Part shown: piece by piece, positions 46,992 to 58,789 of the stretch
Numbering within the stretch: position 1 is the stretch's first letter
How the letters are laid out: every line of letters begins with the position of its first letter
Assembly (NCBI GenBank): GCA_000310025.1
Contig: FN649755.1
Location: 3,584,662 to 3,648,661, forward strand
DNA: 64,000 nucleotides
Source of the DNA: Ectocarpus siliculosus
Taxonomy: Eukaryota; Sar; Phaeophyceae; Ectocarpales; Ectocarpaceae
Direction: 5' to 3'
Notes under the pieces: generated by a model
Told to the model about the DNA's origin: nothing
What the model saw: only the letters and a program-made list of their open reading frames with translations
Database searches by the model: none
Translations under genes and position numbers: made by a program

Positions 46992-48043
46992 TCGAAGCCG
47001 TTCGACGCGAAAGCGCTCGGAGAAACGGTGGCTTAGCCTTGTTTGACATATTTCAAACTCGGGTATCCGGTTGCTTGATATTTATTTGGCTATTTTTGTC
47101 CCGAACCATGGTTCAGGAATCTCCGTGGAAATCCAATTTCTATCTCAAACTCGTGGGGTACATATCTTTGAACAGGGAGGCCTTGATATATGGCTATTCC
47201 GAGGTTAGTATTCGAAAGGATGACGCGTAATCCGAAACTCCGTCCAGTATGCGCACACCTTGCTGCCACACATGTACTACGCTGCAGCAGTATACAGCCC
47301 TACGTTGGAGAGAGAGGTCAACTTGGATAGACGGGAGACTTTCATAACTGCGACGCTGCTGTCAGCGAACTATGTAGAATGAGTACGCACGCCTGTGTTG
47401 AGACTTCGTATGTATGTGGTTGGGATGTGTTTCAAGAGAGAGGCAGAGGGACACCACGCGGCCAGATGCTATTATTTTCCCTCTCTCTCCGGCTGGGCAG
47501 CTGGCTGAAATATCGCATGCATGCATGATGAACAGGATGATGAACACATCAACAGACAACTACGGCTCGCTGCCAACACAAAGCACACACACCAGACACG
47601 CACACCCTAGCCACTCATGCCCCAGTTATTTAACCATGCACCTTTCAGGAGGGCACTCTCACGGTCGATGGTTATGATGTATGCACACTTATTATGTCAC
47701 CAAGCGGAGAAGAGCCTTTGGAAAGAAAAACGACACCACAACCGATTCTTGAGCGACGACAGCAGAGGATCGATGTATAACTGGATGAGAGATTCATGAA
47801 GCTATGAATACTTGCGTGTGCGCGGTGTCAAAGCTCTGGGGGTGCGGGTCTAGGTTTTGCGTCCGTCCTCTGCCGTTGTTTGCGTCTGACCGAGATTGCC
47901 AGCTGCGAATACCTGGAGGGAGCGGAGCCGTTGGGTTTTTCAAGACGAGTTGCGGTGTTTTTTGCTGTGCTGATGTGCTGTAGTAGAAGAGGGTGTTTAT
48001 TTTGTTTTCTTTCGAATTGCTTCATTATTTCTTCGGTTTCTAG
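46992..48043. other. No gene recognised
   Basis: Short blocks (TTTCAAACTCGG, CCATGGTTC(A/G)GGAATCTCCG) recur between 47040-47160 and 48860-48930 in rearranged order, indicating an old dispersed repeat. No coding sequence is supported. Confidence 0.35.
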
Positions 48044-48211
48044 GCTACGTGTTGGGGAGAGAGACGCACGAAACGCCCATCGTCTCTCCGGCCGCGTTAG
48101 CTGCGAAGGCCGGCGTCAACTCTTACAAATCCATCTCTCTCCCCATAAATACTAGCCGGGGGACTACGACTGCAACCGCAGGAGTCCCAAAACTGACCAA
48201 GTCCTCAAATG
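48044..48211 (+). CDS. Isolated exon candidate, unknown protein
   Basis: A pyrimidine-rich tract (TTATTTCTTCGGTTTCTAG) precedes an open stretch encoding YVLGRETHETPIVSPAALAA and AGVNSYKSISLPINTSRGTT, with a donor-like AATG|GTACAC at its end. The composition is Ser/Thr/Ala-rich and could belong to a secreted or structural protein. No partner exon is found with confidence. An upstream stretch near 47885-47930 (LTEIASCEYLEGAEPLG) is a weak candidate. Confidence 0.3.
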
Positions 48212-49960
48212 GTACACACCATTCTACAACACCCGACTAGATACCGAATACTCCCGAACTTATGCCCCCACCTTCGAAAGAAAAGGGATGGGAGGGCGGG
48301 ATTTTCTAAACTGCCGCCGCTACTGCGTTAGGCGGCTGCTGCTGTCCTTCCGTTGCTTCACGCGCTCTGTAGCTCTCACACGTTACCCGACTTTGCTACA
48401 GCCCCTGCGTGGACTCGATCACGGAATGACATCCCTACCTATAGACTACAACAATAAATCCAAACACCGTGACCCTGGGTTTCCGATAGAAAATGAAGCC
48501 AAATTCTAATTCGACTGTTACAAAATAAACACCAGTTTATTCTATCTGCTCTTCGAACAAACCTTCCTTTGTATGCATAGACGAGGAGTGATGCATCATC
48601 TCTGTGATATTTCTCAAGCAGGAGGACGGAGGGGTGGAACAGCCCCCGAGGCAGAAGCCACGCTGGCTAGCAAGCTTGCACGGTGGTAGCTGTTCGAGTG
48701 GTAGCAGTCGGTGTCTGTGCGGTTGTTACCGTCGTGCGAGCTGTCCCTCCCTTCCGTCACAAGCGGATGTACAAAACGCTAGAGATCCTTCCTGAATAAA
48801 TTTGTAATCGGGCCAACACACCCTCTGAATATTTTTTCGGAAAAAAGATTCAGCCGGAAATTTCCGACCCATGGTTCGGGAATCTCCGCGCAGTATTTCA
48901 AACTCGGAATCTCGGGAATCCCGGACAATCCTGTCAAGGAATCTCGAGTTTGAAATATGTCAGTTGAGGGAGGATAGGATGTGGAAATATTACCTAAAAT
49001 GCATGCGGCAGGGGAGATGTCCCTATTTGCTGTCTGGGAAATCGTAGACACATAGGTAGATTTTTCTGGCGCTATGAATTCATTGCTAATCTGTCTTTGA
49101 CTCTTTTCTATGATAGAGATGGATCCGTTGTGTCATATTAGGAATAAAAGAAAAAATTAGCGTGGTCACGCGGTCTCAGTAGTAGGTGTTTCGAAAGGTG
49201 TAAAAATAACCAATCGAATGCCCGCGACCCCTCCCTGTGGGCATGAGTAATGTGTAGCGTGGATGGTACCCTGGTCTTAGGAAGTCGTACCTGCTGAACC
49301 AGTGCAGCATGTGTGTAACGCGGCAGTGTTTGATGTGTGTGGTTGGTGTGTGGTTGGTGTGGTAGGCAGCATGAGTCTCCGGGTTGTTCAGTAGTGCTGA
49401 CGATTTGGTGAAAAGCAGTGGTTTCCATGTCGGAACAACATTTCTCGGAACATTCCTCGGGAAGGTGCAGCCCTGCCCAGCAACCTAGCTTTTTACCCTA
49501 CAGCAACCCAGCGAACATGGTGCACAGCAACCTAGCCCTTACCCCCTCCTGCACCGCGTCTTAGCCTAAACAGGACAGAAGCAACCAGGGGTTAGGGATA
49601 GTGCTATGCATATATGCTAGCTTTCAGGGGTGCAAATGAAACGCACAGCGCGGCGGGTTAATTAACCAGCAACCAGTAGCTTCGAAAGGAAGCGTTATTC
49701 GGAGTAATCTTTCCTCCTCCCCGCAACCCACCAGCGGTTGTTGGAGCTTGGAGACAGAAGATAAATTGCACGTGTGTATGCACTTTCATCAGTTTCACGC
49801 TGCTGTTGGACATGTATATGTGTAACGCAACCAGTAGGCTGCGACATCTTGTCATGAATACAGAGTATAACGCACACACACATGTGATAGGGCAGAAGAT
49901 TTACTAAGCCTAGGTCAGTGCAGGTTATGAATCGAACGTTAGAAGCTGTGCACGATGCAA
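48212..49960. other. No gene; repeat fragment A3 inverted at 49012-49140
   Basis: Reverse complement of 49012-49140 matches 1890-2015 (ACAACGGATCCATCTCTATCA-like start, GATTTCCCAGACA end). The rest has no supported content. Confidence 0.5.
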
Positions 49961-50069
49961 GGTAAAGTGACCCTCGCGGGTCGAGCCGGGTTCCAAAGTT
50001 CAAAGCAAGAAATATATGCGTCTTTCGTCCCTCTGCATGGTCCAATGGTTGTATTTGTTGCCTCTCGTA

Positions 50070-50750
50070 CACCTAGATCTACCTGCGGACCGTACGAGCG
50101 CGCTGAAATGATCCGGAGTGCAGTGACAGAACACGCGCACACCCGCACCCCTCGCCTCCCCTCACTATCCCTCTGGCTCGGCAACATCAACAAAATTCAA
50201 CACAGACGAAACCCTACGTTTTCAGGTATGGCCTCAACACGCTGATTGAAGGGCGAGTATGCTGCCTAGCCTACGGCGGTAGAGTTTAGTCTAGCCCTCC
50301 GTACTGTGGTATTTACTTTTTTCCCCGGGTGGATCTTTTCTGCCCGGGCAGATGTTTCGCGGGCTCGGACGGAGTACACGATAGAGAGGGATGAACGATG
50401 ATGCTACTCCCACTGGGTCATTGCCCACAATGATGTACGGTGTTGCCACGTAACTGTGAAAAGGAACGATCATGTTTGTACGATCTCGGTTCGCGTTCAA
50501 CTTATGTAAAATTCTCATCATTTATGCCAAGGCAAGGCGGTAGCAAAGGACCAAATGAAACTGCGTTGAGTGTTGGTTTGGTGGGTGGGCACAAATTCAC
50601 CCACCTCATGTATTGTACAGCAGTACTTGTGACTACCCCACACGGAGCACCAGCACCAGCACAAAGAACAACATTCATTGTGATCCTGCAGCAAACCCCT
50701 TCAAGCGTGTCGTTCCGAGTGAGTGACTGTTGCCCGTGTGTTTTCTCATA
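50070..50750 (+). repeat. Dispersed repeat, copy B2
   Basis: Partner of 960-1870, same strand. With the inverted A3 fragment at 49012 it shows that A and B also lie near each other here, though in a different arrangement. Confidence 0.65.
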
Positions 50751-51639
50751 TTCGGCGACTATTGCTTGATGAAACTTGTACTTACAGAACAGTATGTCAT
50801 GTACAGTATGTGATCGCGTGATCGATATACTCACAAGGTGTCGTCACGAGACGTTAGACTTCACTTTGGGGTACACCAAAGTTTAGGGCCGTGTTATTTT
50901 TTTTGCGGGCCACACAGACAACAGTATGTTGGACGAAACTCCTGCATACCGTTGTGGCCATCACTTGTCTCACAAACTTTCGTGCAGCAAAGACGACGTG
51001 TACCGAACCTTTACGTGCTATCGTCACAGCTTGTCGTGAGTGAGTGCATTTTCGACGGTTCTCGTTTTGGTGTTGTGGCGACCACCACGTGCTGCGTTGT
51101 ACTTTCGTTGTGGCCGGCTGCTGCGCGCGGTTGTTGTTGTTGTTGTTGTCACATTAAAAACCGTTCCGATCTCTCTCTCTACCCAGTACCTTCATATGTA
51201 TGTCCGTACTGATCCAACACTCGACGCGGTCGATTCCCGTGGTCACAGGTTAACTTAACCTAAAAAGGTATACTCAAATAAACTGGCCCCGAGGGGTCCG
51301 CAAGTCAATAGAAATCAACGACAGATATTCTGGAGTCCTCCACTCCCTCCGCGCGCTATGCGAGGTATCAACTGAGACTAGGAGTCACTATCATGACCGG
51401 AGAGAAAGAGGTACACCCCCTTGGTACAATCTTGGTACTTCACAACGCAAGCAGAGACAAGGCCATCTGCCACAGAAAAATAGAGAAAACAATGAGAGAA
51501 AACAAAGAGAGAAAAAGAGAAAAAGAGAAAAATAAAATGAAAATAAAATGAAAAAGAGCGAGGACAAAAAGAACGAACAAGCAAACACACAGTCACTAAC
51601 CAGCGATACATTGTAATGGTATGTCATCACTACTAGGGG

Positions 51640-52080
51640 GTTGGTGCAATGGTGCAGCGTTGGGGGGGGGAATTGGCTAAAAGAAATTCAATCCGGCACG
51701 TATCGTGCCACTCGGTCCGTCTCTTCTCGTTTGCTTTCTTCCCTCGCCGTCTCGTCCGTCTCCTGCCCCCCTCCCGCCCCATTGGTTGTTGGCTTGTGGT
51801 TTCGTTTGAGCGCTCGTTGTCGGCTGGCCTCTTCTTCCTTCTCGTGCCAGGAGGTCATGAACCTCTCAGCTCCCTGCAGCCCCGCCGCATGCCAGGGTAC
51901 TCCCCCCTTCACCTTTGCGGCTTCCGTCCACTTTAACTTCGGTGCCGTGTCTTTCGGTACCGGGGTTCCGAGACAACATGGATCGGTTTTCGTAGATCCG
52001 TGGTCGGCCCCGAATGCCTTCAAGTCGTCGAGCACTTTGGTCAGTTCTGTTCCTGTCCCCCCCTACGCGGCTTCTCCCCC
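51640..52080 (-). CDS. Minus-strand coding stretch, charged unknown protein
   Basis: An open frame from about 52080 to the stop near 51688 reads GTGTELTKVLDDLKAFGADH, TDPCCLGTPVPKDTAPKLKW, TEAAKVKGGVPWHAAGLQGA and then a very charged tail (ERFMTSWHEKEEEASRQRAL, ETDETAREESKREETDRVA). No ATG lies in the open part, so it is the last exon of a gene or a gag-like fragment whose 5' part is not seen. The opposite-strand frame of 191 codons is Ser/Pro-rich and looks like its shadow. Confidence 0.45.
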
Positions 52081-52089
52081 CCCGCCAGT

Positions 52090-54620
52090 TCGCCGAGCAT
52101 TAGTCGTTTCAGGAGTCACCCGTCCAGCTGCCTTGCCAGGGCTCCCGCGAACAGTAGGCGGCGTTGTCGGATGTAGACTTTCCGGAGACCTCGAAGCAAA
52201 TATATATGCCACCTAGCAGATACTCCATTTGATACACTCGCCACAATTTTTCGTGCTAACACTTATTATACAGCTACAGTAACTTTGTTCGTGCTGACAC
52301 GTCTCTTACTATGTATGTATGTATGTGCATAGAACGTTGGGACAGGCAGGTATACTGAAGCAGAAGCGGTACACGAGGTTCCAACGATCGTCGAGACACA
52401 CGTACGTGCTCCCCCGCTTCATCTGTAGACCTCGTCACCGATGCTACGTACAACACAGACAGGCCGGGAATAAACATGCTGCTATGCTTACGTACAACAA
52501 CAACACAGGGAGCAACACAACATTTTGTATATTTATTGATTATTTTTAGTTCGCAGTTCGCGGTAGGCAGACGAAAGTTCGTAGGCAGACGAAATACTGT
52601 GTAGAGGTCTTGGAGAAAATGGGTGGCAGGGCGGGGTGGTGGTCGTGGAAGAACGTATTTATTTCCCATTCTTGCACAGTATCCCTGTAGACTCCTTGGC
52701 GAACAGCATGGCTCGTTGCAAGGATCAGCGCGTTCAGCCGTTCGTTATACCTATTTCGTCGCGCTCATAAAGGAGTGCTTCACGTCGCTGGGTAATGACG
52801 GTGTGCAGACGCGATATACAAGTATCTCCTCGTCAAAATATGATGTTGTTGTGGATCGTCGATGTAGTTCCTAGAGAACGTTGCGAACTCCAAATAAATG
52901 TCGTCCGGACGATCCCTCCTCGCCGCAAAAATATCAGATCTGCGTTTTTTCTGATGGGTTTGACGTTTCCTGTTGGAGGATGGTTTGGGCTGGGTGGCGC
53001 TGAGTGGTGTCCCCGTGTTCATGGTAGCACTAGTGTTCGGTTGTCGTGCGTGTAGCCTCTTCGCATTTACAGCCAAATTGTTTCGAGCATGATGTGCACG
53101 ATTTTGGTGGTTCTTGCGCAAATCGCTGTCGTCCTTTCATTATTTGTCCTCTCTGGTTTTTGTATGTCCGTCCAAACAGTATTAGCTCGGAAATGTCAGT
53201 GTAGTGTACATGTATTTGACAGTGGTGGTTGCGAGAACAGTGCAGAACTCTAGTGTGCACGTATTGCAGCAGTGGACACATGCAATACTCGGGCCGACTT
53301 TGAACGTTAGAAAGAGGTACTTGTTTACATCCATTCACGAAGGCGGTCTGCATATACATCGTGCTCTTGACTGCTAATTGGTTGGACAAGGGCACGCTTG
53401 CTTGTGATGCTGTCGGCGGGTGACCCGCACATAGAGTCCGCTTGCATATCTCCTACCCACGCTCAAAAGCCTGCTGCTCCACGCGTACTACAGAATTAGA
53501 AGCTGTGTACCTTCGTTGTCGTGATCTACAGTTGTGGTGTGATGGGTGCATGTTGCGTCGGACAGCAGCTGCTTGGGACAGCATCAGCAGTGCATAGACA
53601 TGCCTGGACGCTGTGCACGTCGACGAATAACCTGCAGCGACAACGACATATAAGGTCGCAATACCCGTCTGCTGCACAGCAGAGGGGCAGTAAGAGGTTG
53701 TGTGTATCGTACACAGTCTCGTGAATCGCGTATCAGGTTTTGTCCTCGACGCTGTATTGATTGTTGTTGTGCATAATCACACTCTACATTGCATTACACA
53801 CTTTTATGTCGTGTGCGTTTCAGCCCCCGTGATCTGCAATTACACACCGGCAGAAGGGCATATGTTCGCTGTGCAGCAGTGGGGAGCTGTGTGGATCGCG
53901 CAATTACCGTTTTAACGTCAACACAGACCTCGGGTTTTGTCCACTCATGCACATCTTGAAAATAATCCAGGAAACTTGCTTTTTTGTAGAGAAAATGGAG
54001 TGCTTCGGCTATGGTCCTTCGACCCAAAACAAGGAGGCTCGACCCGTTTTTTTGACGTTTCATATTTGCGTGCCCGTACTGTATAACCCGCCGACGACTG
54101 CAGCATAGTTGGTGAAGAAGAGCACTGAACTGATGAGAAAAAATTGTTTCGCGTTTCCTTTGGCGGAGGGGAGTTGTTGTGCTATCCCCGCTCCTAATGT
54201 AACAAAATAAATGATGAACTACAAAGCCCTGCACCTTCCGCACTATATGCAGGTGCAGAATAAGATGAGAGGCTTCACGCCGTTCTTGCTTCTGCTTGCA
54301 ACCAAGGTGGGCTTCAGCACGGGCCATGCTCTGAACGTGTTACAGCAGGATAGAAGGTGAGTTGGGAGTTTTGTTCAGCAGCTGTACGTGTCTTGCCCAC
54401 GCCCTGCACTGGGTTAGATGAGACAGCATATCAAAATCGAGTCAACCTGTGTCTACACTCGTAACGCCCACTTGCTGTCGGAGCTATACTCAAATACTAC
54501 AGTAACAGTACTCCTTTGTTGCCTTCATAAGAACTACAGTAGGGCACGACCCCGGGGCCCGAATCGCACCGCGAAAGAGGGTAAAAAAAGCGCTACGCAC
54601 GCAACGCTGCACAGACTACA
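52090..54620. other. No gene recognised
   Basis: Only short frames are present on both strands. A GTATGTATGTATGT run sits at 52311-52325. Confidence 0.35.
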
Positions 54621-54759
54621 TATGGCGGCATCAAGCCTATTTGGATATGAAGACGGTGAAATCCGCGTCAAATCTACCCGAAATATCGTGAACGCTTTGT
54701 TCGTGCAATATCGGATCGACGTTTCTCCGCAAGAGTTTGAGGATGCTTGTTGTGGCTAG
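54621..54759 (+). CDS. Short coding fragment, unknown
   Basis: Starting at an ATG near 54622 the frame reads MAASSLFGYEDGEIRVKSTR and NIVNALFVQYRIDVSPQEFE before a TAG. It has a natural amino-acid mix and high acidic/basic content, but is only 45 residues long. It may be a first exon or a decayed remnant; no domain is recognised. Confidence 0.3.
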
Positions 54760-54911
54760 AATATTGCCTCCGTGTATCCCGTCTGTCTGTGGCGGGCACC
54801 GAACGTACGGCCCGAGTCTCGCTTGAGAAGCTGGTTGTGTGTCGTCCTGCTTCGCCTGTATTGGCATGCACACTGTGCGCGATTGATGCGAAGCTTGTCG
54901 GTGGTGCAGGA

Positions 54912-55092
54912 GTGATGAATATGTGACTAGCATAGATAGCTGGATGTTGAGGTGTGGCAAGTGTTGGTGGTGGTGGGTATGGAACTTTGGGAGGAAGCTG
55001 GTGGTGCAGGAGTGATGAACAAGCATAGATAGCTGGATGTTGAGGTGTGGCAAGTGTTGGTGGTGGTGGGTATGGAACTTTGGGAGGAAGCT
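54912..55092 (+). repeat. Tandem duplication of about 95 bp, two copies
   Basis: TAGCTGGATGTTGAGGTGTGG to GGGAGGAAGCTG occurs twice in a row with only a short deletion in the second copy. Confidence 0.9.
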
Positions 55093-55176
55093 GTGGGCTA
55101 CCGGACGCGCGTGTGTCGAGTCGGGCAGTCGGGCTGACTCCACTGTTGTTGCAAAAAAGTCTGCAAACACAACAAA

Positions 55177-55434
55177 CTAGGGCACTGAATGCCCCCCGCG
55201 CCCCCACTGGGTGCGGGGGCCCGAATCGCAAGCGAGAGTAATCGACGACGGTGAAAAGGGAGAAAAAATGAAGACGGCGAAGAAGTTGGAAACCTGATGA
55301 GAATTTGTTCCCGTACGCGGGTGAGAGTGGAAAGAAAGGCGTCACAAAATCGCGTGTGTGGTGAGAACGTTACGGGTACTTTAATGTGAAGGTGATGAAA
55401 GCGTGCCCAAAAAGAGATTATTTTGTGGAGATGG
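55177..55434 (+). repeat. Dispersed 255-bp repeat, copy C2
   Basis: Partner of 4703-4958 with the same orientation and block order. Unlike copy C1, no ankyrin-like sequence follows it. Confidence 0.8.
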
Positions 55435-55675
55435 CTATTTACTGCGTAACAACCATCCGATAACGGCGTGGAGGCTGCAGGATCCGACAAAAACATGCAG
55501 AAAAACACGAACACAACGCGAAGAATGACAGAAACATCTACGCCTCGAGTAGTGCCGCAAAGGTTCGCTTGACGCGAACGCGCTGGTGTGTCGATGAAAG
55601 TAATGGTGATGTGTGGCAACAACCAATGTACAGTTAGACTACATTTCTCTGGCTGCCTAGAGTTTGAATTGAAGA

Positions 55676-55894
55676 ATGCGTGGCTTGACGTCGAGTAACG
55701 ACACGGTAGTTAGACAAGTTACCGCACAATGGAAAACAACACCATTTTTGCGGTTCCATTGGTTCCGTGTGAAGAACATTAATTTGTGGAAAAATCCGCG
55801 TGGGTCCGATGAGCAGGCGGCTTTTGCGTACAGCGCACAGGCTGAGATTATACGTGCGTCGACGTTGGGTATGGCGTTCGCCGAAGAAAGTTGA
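55676..55894 (+). CDS. Possible coding segment, unknown
   Basis: An ATG-initiated frame of 72 codons reads TAQWKTTPFLRFHWFRVKNI and DEQAAFAYSAQAEIIRASTL, ending GMAFAEES. No known domain is recognised. It precedes, in another frame, the better stretch at 56064-56351. The two may be pieces of one interrupted gene. Confidence 0.25.
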   Translation: MRGLTSSNDTVVRQVTAQWKTTPFLRFHWFRVKNINLWKNPRGSDEQAAFAYSAQAEIIRASTLGMAFAEES

Positions 55895-56063
55895 TGAACG
55901 CAAATGTAGCTGATGTAAGCATTTCGCGTTGTTAGAACGGCAAGGCGAGGAAAGGCGTATTGCGTGATGAACGCCGTCGGTGTCGTACTGTTGTTGACAC
56001 GTTCTGTAGCAGGGGGGAAGCAAATTCTCTTCGCTACAGCAACAGCACAAATGATATGTATGT

Positions 56064-56351
56064 GTGCATCTTCAAGGCTTGACGGCCTTGCGTGGCCGGG
56101 ATAACAACGTCCTGGTGCGTGGTGACCTCCTGCAGAGCCCATATTTACAAGACGTGTTGAGGGTGTTGGCTGCTGCTTACATTGCGGGGAAAAAGCAGTT
56201 CTCTGTGCTGTCAATCCTGTGCTTCGGTGCTGGTTTGCAAACGCGGCTGTCAAGCATGTTTTCACGGATTGACCAAACACCAAACTCGCGAACTCGCCCT
56301 CCCGCGCGACCTAACGTCCGAACCCGAAGAAAACATGTAAAACGTGCTTGA
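56064..56351 (+). CDS. Possible coding segment, unknown
   Basis: The frame gives GLTALRGRDNNVLVRGDLLQ, SPYLQDVLRVLAAAYIAGKK and FSVLSILCFGAGLQTRLSSM, then an Arg/Pro-rich basic tail. It could be a last exon. Upstream, at 55900-56060, stops break all three frames, so a link to 55676-55894 would require an intron. I see no recognised domain. Confidence 0.3.
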   Translation: MHLQGLTALRGRDNNVLVRGDLLQSPYLQDVLRVLAAAYIAGKKQFSVLSILCFGAGLQTRLSSMFSRIDQTPNSRTRPPARPNVRTRRKHVKRA

Positions 56352-56891
56352 ACTAAAGTCCATAATGATCTGCAGTGTACACACGCCACAACAGATAGAT
56401 GTGTGTGCTGTACAGCGGCTGTAACCAACCGTTGGTTGCCGCTCTGTGTACGTAGTCGTGTGGTGCTCAAGATGCCGCATGTTGTCTGAAATTCCTCACC
56501 ACACTCATCAGATCACGACCATTGCTGAAGAATTAGAGTACATGTCCTGTTGGTCAAACGCTTTTACGGTTGGGGGCAGCCTGACGCCGTCGCATTCAAT
56601 CTCACACAAACGTGTGCAGAATGCGCATGGCGTGCGCAAGAAAAAACAAAATCGAAAATAATCTTCACCTGTTCAATTTTCAAGTAGTGCGACGGAGTGA
56701 ATCCTTGGAGTACACTTCGAAGTCTAACTTAGGGTAATACATGCTATTCACAACAATCTCTCGAACGTTCAATGGTGATTGTCGACGCAGAGACACATGA
56801 ACTCTCTCTGCAGCTGTGTAGCTACAGCACATGCTGGCGGTTCCGTTTGGGTCCGTGCTCCACGCTTGGGTTTTCCCACATTTGTGTGGTT
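56352..56891. other. No gene recognised
   Basis: Nothing supported on either strand. Confidence 0.3.
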
Positions 56892-57362
56892 TTAGGTTGA
56901 CGATCGTCTCGAACCTCTTTTCACACAGCTCTCATTGGCCTCGAAACATTTTTCGTCGTCCATGCCGTTCTTCGAAGCTATCGGACATTCCCATCTGATA
57001 TGTTCCCGCAGAGATATGTTCAACCGAGGGGGTTCCACAGCATCTAGGGGGGGGGTGTACTCACGCTCATAGTCGTGCATGCCGTAGTTGTTAGACCATT
57101 GACCTCGCACCCATAAAAAGCCGGGAACGGAGCACGCCGGGTTCTCACCGGACCAGGCTCTCACATCACCAAGCGCGAAGCGCCGTGAGGTATTCGCATG
57201 AAGCATGAAGGTTGCGCTGCATCCTGCGAAGGGCGTTCGGCTCTTGTGCATACTTCCTTGCGTACGGATGACAGCTGCGTATGACTTCATTCTTTTTCTG
57301 GTGCTTTCACTTCCAGAGACAGTTTGAAGCACTGTGTAGCTGCCTCGAGGATGCTTGACCAT
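56892..57362 (-). CDS. Unknown protein, family present three times nearby
   Basis: An intact 156-codon frame starts MVKHPRGSYTVLQTVSGSES and includes FALGDVRAWSGENPACSVPG, WVRGQWSNNYGMHDYE and the conserved core TPPLDAVEPPRLNISLREHI followed by RWECP. The first 40 residues are repeated identically at 58045 downward, and the core recurs as PPLDAAEPPLLNLSLREHTR at 60620-60725. Conservation of the core as protein (silent and similar changes) supports real coding. The function is unknown; it may be a gene carried by a mobile element, since the copies sit in repeats. Confidence 0.5.
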   Translation of the reverse strand: MVKHPRGSYTVLQTVSGSESTRKRMKSYAAVIRTQGSMHKSRTPFAGCSATFMLHANTSRRFALGDVRAWSGENPACSVPGFLWVRGQWSNNYGMHDYEREYTPPLDAVEPPRLNISLREHIRWECPIASKNGMDDEKCFEANESCVKRGSRRSST

Positions 57363-57539
57363 TTAAACACAACGTGGTGCGATCATCCCCCTTGCGCGGA
57401 GTGAGGGTTCTCGACCCCGCACAACATGATCTACTCGACCACTATTATGGTTATCGCCAAAAAAAAAAACAGAGGAAAAAACAAAACAAAACGGCAACCT
57501 GGTTGCCGAGTTCACGAAGTGAATCGGCAAACACCGAGG

Positions 57540-57740
57540 GGGGCTGTGTTACAATGTCGTTGCCAAGCGACGAAAACCCAATCCCGATGGCAAACACCGG
57601 GGGGGGCAGCTTGTTTTACAACGTCGTTGCCAAGCGACCAAAACCCAACCCCGATGACAAAAACTGGGGGGGGCTTGTTTCACAACGTCATTGCCAAGCG
57701 ACGAAACCCCAACCCCGATGGCAAAACTCGGGTGGGGGGG
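57540..57740 (+). repeat. Tandem repeat of about 62 bp, three copies
   Basis: ACAA(T/C)GTCGTTGCCAAGCGAC, AAAACCCAA(T/C)CCCGATGGCA and a GGGGGGG run repeat three times. One further unit lies at 58211-58262, just before the bad-quality zone. Confidence 0.9.
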
Positions 57741-57847
57741 GGGGTGTACTCATAGTCGTGAATGCCGTAATCGTTAGACCATTGACCTCGCATCCCTACA
57801 AAGCCGAAACGGAACACGCCGGGCTCTCACCGGACCAGGCTCTCACA

Positions 57848-58045
57848 TCACCAAGCGCGAACCACCGTGAGGTATTCGCATGAAGCATGAAGGGTGCGCT
57901 GCATCCTGCTAAGGGTGTTCGGCATCTTGTGCATACTTCCTTGCGTACGGATGACAGCTGCGTATGACTTCATTCTTTTTCTGGTGCTTTCACTTCCAGA
58001 GACAGTTTGAAGCACTGTGTAGCTGCCTCGAGGATGCTTGACCAT
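57848..58045 (-). pseudogene. Frameshifted duplicate of the 56892-57362 protein
   Basis: The ATG at 58045 begins the same MVKHPRGSYTVLQ sequence as the first copy, identical to GSMHK. One base of indel after that point then shifts the frame, giving MPNTLSRMQRTLH. It is part of the 683-bp duplication and is clearly broken. Confidence 0.7.
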
Positions 58046-58261
58046 TTTAACACAACGTGGTGCGATCATCCCCCTTGCGTGGAGTGAGGGTTCTCCATCC
58101 CGCACAACATGATCTACTCGACCACCACTATGGTTACCGCCAAAAAAATAACAGAGGTAAAACAAAAACGGCAACCATTTGCCGAGTTCACGATGTGGAT
58201 TGGCTTCTTTTACAACGTCGTTGCCAAGCGACGAAAACCCAATCCCGATGGCAAACACCGA

Positions 58262-58609
58262 GGGGGGGGGGGGGGGGGGGGGGGACCCCTTTGGGGGTTG
58301 GCCTTAATCATTTGACCCTTGACCCCCCCCCCCTTTAAAAAAGGAACAAGGGGGGGGGGGGGGGAAACCCCATTTTTCCCCCAAACCCCCCGGGAAAAAA
58401 ATAAAAAACCCCTTCCCCTTCCCCCCCCCGGGTGGGCCCGGCCCCCACCTTTTTTTAAACCCCCCCCTACCCCCAACCAAACCAGGGGGGGGAAAAAACC
58501 CCCCCCCCCCGGGGCCCCATGGGCCCCCGGGCGGGGGGGAAAAAAAGGCAAAACGCCCCCCCCGGGAAAAATTTAAGGAAAGGGGGGGGTTTTGCCTTTC
58601 CAGGGGTGG
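58262..58609. other. Unreliable homopolymer sequence before gap
   Basis: Long runs of G, C and A with smeared repeats, as at 46557-46798. Not to be interpreted biologically. Confidence 0.85.
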
Positions 58610-58709
58610 NNNNNNNNNNNNNNNNNNNNNNNNNNNNNNNNNNNNNNNNNNNNNNNNNNNNNNNNNNNNNNNNNNNNNNNNNNNNNNNNNNNNNNNNNNN
58701 NNNNNNNNN
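58610..58709. other. Scaffold gap of exactly 100 N
   Basis: Second placeholder gap; its true length is unknown. Confidence 0.99.
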
Positions 58710-58789
58710 CCCTTTAGAGAGGGAGCAGGGGGGGGGGGGGGTAGACCTCAATTGTTCCCCTATACCTCCGGTCAAATAGCTGAACTACG

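Larger units (their letters stand above)
57047..58262 (+). repeat. Tandem segmental duplication of about 683 bp
   Basis: The block 57047-57600 recurs at 57732-58262 with a constant offset near 683 (for example TTAGACCATTGACCTCGCA at 57091 and 57774). The second copy has small deletions that break the minus-strand frame. The second copy runs into the low-quality sequence before the gap, so more copies may be hidden there. Confidence 0.9.

Noticed and set aside
46481-47230. Open frame of 249 codons spanning the first gap
   Set aside because: It includes 100 N and homopolymer artefact sequence.
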